From assembly GCA_020638285.1 (NCBI GenBank), contig JACKIV010000002.1:248001-312000 (forward strand): DNA of 64,000 bases, in the 5' to 3' direction. A program made the translations under genes and the position numbers. The notes beneath the pieces were generated by a model. It searched no databases and was not told the DNA's origin. It saw only the letters and a list, made by a program, of their open reading frames with translations. Position 1 is the first letter of the stretch, and each line of letters starts with the position of its first letter. Below, piece after piece: positions 59,174-64,000 of this stretch. The stretch comes from Rhodospirillales bacterium. Lineage in GTDB: Bacteria > Pseudomonadota > Alphaproteobacteria > Micavibrionales > Micavibrionaceae.

Positions 59174-60646
59174 ATGGAACAGCGTTTTATGTCTTCACGC
59201 ACCCTCGTTTCGGCCCAGGACTGGCAGGCGGCGGCGCGCTCCTGCGCGGCGGGGGATAAGACGCTCGTCGCATTGTGGGGAGAGATCGGGTTCGTCCATA
59301 TGGCGCTGTGCGCGCCGGACGGATCGAGGACAGAGCTGATTTCCTGTGCCTGTCCGGACGGGACGTTTCCGTCTGTGGCGCGGATTCATACGCCTGCGGA
59401 TCGGCTGGAGCGCGCGATCACGGATTTGTGTGGTCTGCGTCCGGATGCCGGGCATGATGCGCGGGCGTGGCTGGACCATGGGCGATGGGGGGTGAGTCAT
59501 CCTCTTGGCGCGCGCGGGCCGGCGGCGGCGCAAGTTTTTTACGAATTCCTTCCGGTTCAGGGAGAAAGTCTGCACCAGATTCCTGTCGGTCCCGTTCATG
59601 CGGGAATCATCGAACCCGGCCATTTCCGTTTTACGGCTCAGGGGGAAACGGTGGTGCGGCTGGAGCAGCGGCTCGGCTACGTCCACAAGGGGATTGAGTC
59701 CCTGATGGCCGGGGCGGACATTGCGCGGGGCGCGCAGATTGCCGCGCGGATTTCGGGCGACAGCACCGTAGCCTATGGATGGGCGTTCGCCAGCGCCGTA
59801 GAGCATGCGCTGCGTCTGGATGTTCCGCCGCGCGCGCGGTATCTGCGCGCTTTGATGGCTGAAATGGAGCGCGTGGCCAATCACCTGGGCGATATCGGCG
59901 CGATTTGCAATGACGGCGCGTTTGCCCTGATGCTCGCGCATTGCGGGGTTTTGCGCGAGCGGGTCTTAAGGACGGCGGCGGCGTGTTTCGGGCACCGCAT
60001 GATGCAGGGTTGTATCGTGCCGGGCGGCGTTGCGACGGGTCTTGATGCGCAGGGAACCGCTGCCATTCGGGGGCTTGTCAAGGAAATTGGCGAGGCCTTC
60101 CCGGACCTGATTGATTTGTATGACAATACGGCCTCGCTTCAGGACCGCACCGTCGGGACGGGGGCTTTGCGGCCCGATCTGGCGGCGCGTTTCGGGGCGG
60201 GCGGGGTTGTCGGGCGGGCCTCTGGCCGCGCGGTCGATGTACGCCGCACGCCGGGCTATGCGCCGTATGAGTCCCTGAAATTCGAGGTTCCGGTGCGCGC
60301 AGAAGGGGATGTCAACGCCCGGGTCTGGGTCCGGATTCTGGAGGTTGAGCAAAGCCTGTCCCTGATCGGCCAGATTCTGGACGCGCTTCCCGCTGGAAAG
60401 ATCCGCGTCGATGTGCCGCCCGTAAAAAAAGAATGCGAGGGATTTGCCGTGATCGAAGGATTTCGCGGGGATGTGTTCGTCTGGCTGCGGATCGGCGCGG
60501 ACGGGACGATCCTCCGTTGCCATCCGCGCGATCCGTCGTGGTTCCAGTGGCCACTTTTGGAAAATGTTATCAAGGACAATATTGTTGCGGATTTTCCCTT
60601 GTGCAACAAGTCGTTCAACTGTTCCTATTCGGGGCATGATCTGTGA
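59174..60646 (+). CDS. Ehr complex large subunit (HyfG/NuoCD-like, lacking NiFe ligands)
   Basis: The 490-residue protein has a NuoC-like N-terminal domain (about 15-125) fused to a NuoD/hydrogenase-large-like domain (about 135-490). In real group 4 hydrogenases the first Ni-Fe motif is RxCGxC; here residues 192-197 read RISGDS. The C-terminal DPCxxC is also absent (the end reads FNCSYSGHDL). Conserved NuoD-like parts remain: VGPVHAGIIEPGHFRF, GYVHKGIE and MERVANHLGDIGAI. It thus cannot hold a NiFe centre and matches Ehr large subunits. GGGAGG precedes the ATG. Confidence 0.88.
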   Translation: MEQRFMSSRTLVSAQDWQAAARSCAAGDKTLVALWGEIGFVHMALCAPDGSRTELISCACPDGTFPSVARIHTPADRLERAITDLCGLRPDAGHDARAWLDHGRWGVSHPLGARGPAAAQVFYEFLPVQGESLHQIPVGPVHAGIIEPGHFRFTAQGETVVRLEQRLGYVHKGIESLMAGADIARGAQIAARISGDSTVAYGWAFASAVEHALRLDVPPRARYLRALMAEMERVANHLGDIGAICNDGAFALMLAHCGVLRERVLRTAAACFGHRMMQGCIVPGGVATGLDAQGTAAIRGLVKEIGEAFPDLIDLYDNTASLQDRTVGTGALRPDLAARFGAGGVVGRASGRAVDVRRTPGYAPYESLKFEVPVRAEGDVNARVWVRILEVEQSLSLIGQILDALPAGKIRVDVPPVKKECEGFAVIEGFRGDVFVWLRIGADGTILRCHPRDPSWFQWPLLENVIKDNIVADFPLCNKSFNCSYSGHDL

Positions 60647-60666
60647 TGACCTGTTTTTCTGTATAC

Positions 60667-60738
60667 CCCTCTCTCTGTCGGAGCGTTGCTCCGTCTTTCC
60701 CTCTCCCCCACGGGGGAGAGGGATCAAGGGAGAGGGGG
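60667..60738. repeat. GC-rich palindromic dispersed repeat, copy C
   Basis: The 72-bp segment between the HyfG-like and HyfI-like genes contains CGGAGCGTTGCTCCG, then CTTTCCCTCTCCCC...GGGGGAGAGGG, and the outer arm AAGGGAGAGGGGG. It shares CTTTCCCTCTCCCC with copies A and B. It is inside an operon, so it could alter RNA processing between the two cistrons. Confidence 0.75.
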
Positions 60739-60755
60739 GATCCGAAATTTAAGGA

Positions 60756-61307
60756 ATGGGGGCAAGCGTGAGAAATTTTCTCCTTGAGGGGTTGTTTCGC
60801 AAGCCTTTGACCGAACCGGCGCCGGGGGCCTCGGAGGCTGCCGCGCAGGAACTGGCGCAGGCGGTGGATCGGGCGGCGCGGCGCAGGCTGGGGCGCAGCC
60901 TGTCGATCCGTCAGGTCGATGCCGGATCGTGCAACGGGTGCGAGCTGGAAATCCATGCCTTGAACAACGCATTTTACGATCTGGAGCGGCTGGGTCTGCA
61001 TTTTGTGGCCTCGCCCCGCCATGCGGACGTGCTTCTCGTCACCGGGCCTGTGACAAAGAACATGCGCGAGGCGCTGGAGCGGACCTATAACGCGACCCCG
61101 AATCCGAAATGGGTTGTGGCGTTGGGCGATTGCGCCTTTGACGGCGGGGTGTTTGCGGACAGTTACGCCGTTGCGGGCGGTGTTTCGGCGGTTGTTCCGG
61201 TGGATCTGCATATTCGCGGCTGCCCCCCCACCCCGACACAGATTCTGGAAGGGCTTCTGGCTTTACTGGAATCTCAGGAGACCCAGCCTGTCACGGTTTC
61301 CCGATAG
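60756..61307 (+). CDS. Ehr complex small Fe-S subunit (HyfI/NuoB family)
   Basis: The 183-residue protein carries all four ligands of a [4Fe-4S] cluster: C59 and C62 in CNGCE, C125 in GDCAF and C156 in GCPPTPTQIL. The N-terminus is an about 45-residue amphipathic extension. ATG 60756 directly abuts AAGGA, so GTG 60768 may be the true start. It is the last gene of the Ehr operon and is followed by a terminator. The two-cluster ferredoxin subunit (HyfH) is not present in this operon. Confidence 0.9.
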   Translation: MGASVRNFLLEGLFRKPLTEPAPGASEAAAQELAQAVDRAARRRLGRSLSIRQVDAGSCNGCELEIHALNNAFYDLERLGLHFVASPRHADVLLVTGPVTKNMREALERTYNATPNPKWVVALGDCAFDGGVFADSYAVAGGVSAVVPVDLHIRGCPPTPTQILEGLLALLESQETQPVTVSR

Positions 61308-61323
61308 AATCCTTTTTTCCTGT

Positions 61324-61347
61324 CCCCTGTTCTGACAGGGATTTTTA
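61324..61347 (+). terminator. Intrinsic terminator after the Ehr operon
   Basis: The stem CCCTGT/ACAGGG has loop TCTG and is followed by ATTTTTAT. It starts 17 bp after the HyfI-like stop, so transcription of the Ehr operon should end here. Confidence 0.8.
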
Positions 61348-61424
61348 TAAAAAGTCGGAAGAAGCTTAATTGGACCTTGCAATGTTTACATAACTTTAAT
61401 AGAATGAGCCGGGATGGGGGGCGC

Positions 61425-62867
61425 ATGAGTCTGACAGAAATTTACAAAAAAGAGGCCGGAGATACGCTCGGCGTTTATTGGTACGATCGCCCGATCGGCC
61501 TTCTGCATCGCCGGGATGGAGAGATATTCTGGGAGGGGCAATCGCCTCAGTATTTCAGGATTTTTGGTGTTCAGGATGGAGCGGAAGAACCTGCCGTTAT
61601 CAGGAATCTTCAGCCTGAAGGTTGGCTTTCTGGCGTTCTGCATTACAAGGATCAGTGGGAATATTTGAAAGAAGGTCTCTGTTTTCTTTCAAATCTGCGT
61701 ATTGTCGCGCCGGAGAACAAGGATTCCTTTCTGGCATTGGCGCCCAGGGATGTCCTTAAAGGGCGGATTCGTGACTTTGTTCGTCCGGATGGCGTGTTTT
61801 CAGGCTCTTATCAAGGCCCGTCCGGACATGGCCTTGCGCCGGAGATGGCCAGGTCCGTCGCGGCCTTCTGGAACGACAAAACCATGCCCCGGCTTTCGGG
61901 CGCGCAGATGAAACTGCCCGTATGTCTTCATGGGGACGGGCGCCTTGTTCCGGCGCTGGGGACTGGTAATTCCTTTACGCACATCCTTAAATTACCGGGC
62001 GGCGAGAGATTGGAAAGTGTGGCTGCTCTGGAATGGCTGTGCCTGCGTGTGTCGGAGAAGGCAGGCGTTAAAACAGCCAGACACGCGCTTGTTGAAATGC
62101 CGGACGGGTTGCCGCCTGCAACGCTTGTTGAGCGGTTCGACATCCCCCGGAACGAGGTGGATGCCCGGAAAATCCTGATGCAGGATTTTTGCTCTCTGGC
62201 AAAGATTCCGTCACACGAAAAGGACAAGGGCTCTGTTGAGCAATGTGCCCGGCTTTTGAAGGGAGAATCCATAAACTGGGAGCACGACCGGGTGGCTTTT
62301 TTTGACAGGGTGGTGTTGTCCTATGCCCTCCGGGACGGGGATATGCACAGGAAAAATCTGTCCATTCTCAAAAAGATAGAAGGCTGTGATCCGGATACGC
62401 TCAATGTTGAGTTCGCCCCTGCATACGATATGGTATCTACCGCAGTTTATAAAAATGGCGATCAGATGATTTTGCCCCTGAATGGAAAGAAAGAAGGCCT
62501 GAACCGCAAGACATGGGAATATTTTGGGCGGACTCTCGGTATGGATCCAAAAGAGGCCGCGGATCGCGCCCTCAGTCTGATTGAGCGCGTGGCAAGCTCT
62601 GCGGTGGAGGTTTGCCGTGATTTGCCACCTGAAATCAGGACGCATCCGGGGTGCGTTTATGACTTGCAACGGGCAACGACGGAGATGGTTGATCTGGCAA
62701 GGAAAAACGGCCTGAATACGCCGGAATGGGAGGGTGTTTACGAGGAGAAGGCTGCAAAGCCTTCGAAAGAGGATGCACACCGGGAAAAACGCCATAAAAT
62801 CCGGATTAAAAGGGGGCTGGAATACAAGGACACAAATCCGTTCTCGTTGATGGAGATGGAAATCTAG
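61425..62867 (+). CDS. hipA: HipA-family serine/threonine kinase (solitary)
   Basis: The 480-residue protein has the HipA N-terminal lobe (GVYWYDRPIGLLHR) and kinase core. Motifs are SGAQMKL at about 158-164 (phosphate loop), a likely ATP lysine near 189 (HILKL), TLVERFDI, DGDMHRKN at about 304-311 with catalytic Asp 306, and APAYDMVST with Asp 335. E. coli HipA phosphorylates Glu-tRNA synthetase. No HipB-type helix-turn-helix gene lies on either side. ATG 61425 follows GGGGGG; earlier in-frame ATGs exist at 61377 and 61404. It lies between the Ehr terminator and chvI. Confidence 0.85.
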   Translation: MSLTEIYKKEAGDTLGVYWYDRPIGLLHRRDGEIFWEGQSPQYFRIFGVQDGAEEPAVIRNLQPEGWLSGVLHYKDQWEYLKEGLCFLSNLRIVAPENKDSFLALAPRDVLKGRIRDFVRPDGVFSGSYQGPSGHGLAPEMARSVAAFWNDKTMPRLSGAQMKLPVCLHGDGRLVPALGTGNSFTHILKLPGGERLESVAALEWLCLRVSEKAGVKTARHALVEMPDGLPPATLVERFDIPRNEVDARKILMQDFCSLAKIPSHEKDKGSVEQCARLLKGESINWEHDRVAFFDRVVLSYALRDGDMHRKNLSILKKIEGCDPDTLNVEFAPAYDMVSTAVYKNGDQMILPLNGKKEGLNRKTWEYFGRTLGMDPKEAADRALSLIERVASSAVEVCRDLPPEIRTHPGCVYDLQRATTEMVDLARKNGLNTPEWEGVYEEKAAKPSKEDAHREKRHKIRIKRGLEYKDTNPFSLMEMEI

Positions 62868-62938
62868 AAGCCGTCAAAGGATTGACACAATTAGGAGAAA
62901 TACTCAGACTCCTCGAAACTCTGTGGACGGATGACGTG

Positions 62939-63640
62939 ATGCCCCAGACCATTATTCTTGTAGATGACGACCGGAATATCCTGACCTCTGTGGCGATGGC
63001 GCTGGAGGCCGAGGGTTTTGTGGTGAAAACCTTTAATGACGGCGAGGAGGGGCTCAAGGGCATTCTCGCAGAGCCGCCCGATCTTGTGATTCTGGATATT
63101 AAAATGCCCCGGATGGACGGGATGGAGGTCTTGAGCCGTCTGCGCGAAAGCTCCGCCCTGCCGGTCATTTTCCTGACATCGAAAGACGACGAGGTGGACG
63201 AGATCGTAGGGCTGCGCATGGGCGCGGACGACTATATTACAAAGCCGTTTTCCCAGCGTCTGCTGATTGAGCGCATCCGCGCCCTGCTGCGTCGTCAGAC
63301 CCTGAAAGCGCCCAAAAGCGAAGCAGAGGAATCAAGGAACAGAACCGTTCGCGGGCATCTGGAGATGGACGATTCACGCCATCAATGCACATGGAAAGGC
63401 CGTCCCGTTAATTTGACCGTGACGGAATATCTTCTGGTCAAGGCGCTGGCCCAGCGTCCCGGTCACGTTAAGAATCGCGACCAACTCATTGATATGGCTT
63501 ATGGAGAGAATATCTATGTGGATGATCGGACCATCGATTCCCATGTCAAACGCGTGCGAAAAAAATTCAAGGCCGTGGATCAGGAATTTTCTCACATTGA
63601 AACGCTCTACGGGGTCGGGTATCGGTATAAAGAGGATTGA
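62939..63640 (+). CDS. chvI: Two-component response regulator ChvI
   Basis: This is a 233-residue OmpR/PhoB-type regulator. The receiver has acidic D9-D11, phospho-acceptor D53 (ILDIKMPRMD) and K102 (YITKPF). The C-terminal winged helix is complete (NLTVTEYLLVKALAQRPG, TIDSHVKRVRKKF, IETLYGVGYRY). Identity as ChvI rests on the following gene, whose start matches ChvG. ChvG-ChvI controls envelope and acid response in alphaproteobacteria. The ATG at 62939 lies behind GGACGGA. Confidence 0.83.
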   Translation: MPQTIILVDDDRNILTSVAMALEAEGFVVKTFNDGEEGLKGILAEPPDLVILDIKMPRMDGMEVLSRLRESSALPVIFLTSKDDEVDEIVGLRMGADDYITKPFSQRLLIERIRALLRRQTLKAPKSEAEESRNRTVRGHLEMDDSRHQCTWKGRPVNLTVTEYLLVKALAQRPGHVKNRDQLIDMAYGENIYVDDRTIDSHVKRVRKKFKAVDQEFSHIETLYGVGYRYKED

Positions 63641-63656
63641 GTGTCTCCCTTATTGT

Positions 63657-63680
63657 GTCATTCCCCCGAAAGCGGGAACC
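63657..63680. repeat. Small palindromic element (GTCATTCCC-type)
   Basis: GTCATTCCCCCGAAAGCGGGAACC between chvI and chvG resembles the common bacterial palindrome GTCATTCCCGCGAAAGCGGGAAT. It forms a short hairpin and may fold in the chvI-chvG transcript. Confidence 0.5.
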
Positions 63681-63724
63681 GGTTCCCCAGTGCGTTACCC
63701 GGTCTCTTCGGAGCATAATGGTCT

Positions 63725-64000
63725 GTGCAGAAAGATCCCTCGAAATCTCTTGTCCAACAGGTCACGCGCGCCTCGGCCCGGCGGCGGTGGCGCGGTGTGC
63801 GACGGCGCTTTACGGGGCTGACGATCCGCATTTTCGGGGTCAATGTCATTCCGTTGCTGATCTTGTGGGTCGGAATTTTATATCTGGGTCAGTACAAGGA
63901 AAGCCTGATCCGCGCCGAGTTGGAAACGCTCAAGGCTCAAGCCCAGCTTTTCGCCGGAGCCATTGCCGAAGGGGCCGTTCGGCCCGTTCCCGTGATGCCA
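63725..64000 (+). CDS. chvG: Sensor histidine kinase ChvG (5' end only)
   Basis: Ninety-two codons are visible, starting at GTG 63725. They show a basic cytoplasmic tail (RASARRRWRGVRRRFTGLT), a transmembrane helix (about 35-58, IFGVNVIPLLILWVGILYLG) and the beginning of a periplasmic domain (YKESLIRAELETLKAQAQLF). This is the ChvG/ExoS N-terminus, whose sensing domain sits between two membrane helices. The gene runs off the right edge. Confidence 0.75.
   Translation, partial: MQKDPSKSLVQQVTRASARRRWRGVRRRFTGLTIRIFGVNVIPLLILWVGILYLGQYKESLIRAELETLKAQAQLFAGAIAEGAVRPVPVMP

Noticed and set aside
59174..60646. Calling the large subunit an active [NiFe] hydrogenase
   Set aside because: Both cysteine pairs that bind Ni-Fe are missing, so the gene fits an Ehr subunit instead.

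Overview
The window comes from a GC-rich chromosome of a flagellated alphaproteobacterium. Supporting markers are an FzlA-type cell-division GST fold protein, a ChvI response regulator with the start of a ChvG kinase, a class II DAHP synthase, and a fliM / DUF6468-like / motE flagellar unit. Placement in a Micavibrio-like or Rhodospirillales-like lineage is only inference. Most of the window is ordinary housekeeping sequence, and three accessory blocks stand out.

Layout. 0-5 kb: the 5' end of sufC, a Bfd-type ferredoxin, the flagellar export ATPase fliI, two Flp-pilus-type genes, a class I-like cyclic-nucleotide phosphodiesterase and a DAHP synthase. 6-20 kb: xseB-ispA, murB-xerC, a lone nuoH, a MarR regulator, an enoyl-CoA hydratase-fold protein with altered catalytic positions, hemB, trmJ, hemF, a receiver/Hpt pair, a BON lipoprotein, mdh and a signal-less lytic transglycosylase. 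19.5-23 kb: a disturbed stretch with a 5'-broken M23 peptidase gene, about 1 kb of decayed sequence, and radA split by two frameshifts. 23-26 kb: a tightly coupled flagellar operon.

26-39.6 kb is a type IVB (Dot/Icm-like) secretion island. A plus-strand operon runs dotI-dotH-dotG-dotF-[fused DotP/DotE-like]-dotN, in the gene order known from Legionella. It is preceded by a 35-codon leader ORF whose stop overlaps the dotI start. Divergent from it lies an operon of four paralogous exported proteins of an unrecognised family. All four share one C-terminal domain with three conserved cysteines but carry different N-terminal modules: a beta-rich domain, two Cys-rich leaders, and a domain of three internal repeats. 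This is the best candidate for an undescribed component set.

39.6-54 kb is again housekeeping: a sugar-nucleotide-type SDR, fzlA, a peptidoglycan-binding-like protein, gyrA next to parE, nadE, kdsD, an RNase D-like exonuclease, tRNA-Leu(CAG), a receiver with a degenerate GGDEF domain, and a cytidylate-kinase-like protein.

54-61.3 kb encodes a complex I/group 4 hydrogenase-like membrane complex (HyfB, C, E, F, G and I homologues). The large subunit lacks the Ni-Fe cysteine ligands, whereas the small subunit keeps all four Fe-S cysteines. It is therefore an Ehr-type (energy-converting hydrogenase-related) complex rather than a hydrogenase. It ends at a clear terminator and is followed by a solitary HipA kinase and the chvI-chvG pair. 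A GC-rich palindromic repeat occurs three times in the window (7.4, 13.4 and 60.7 kb).
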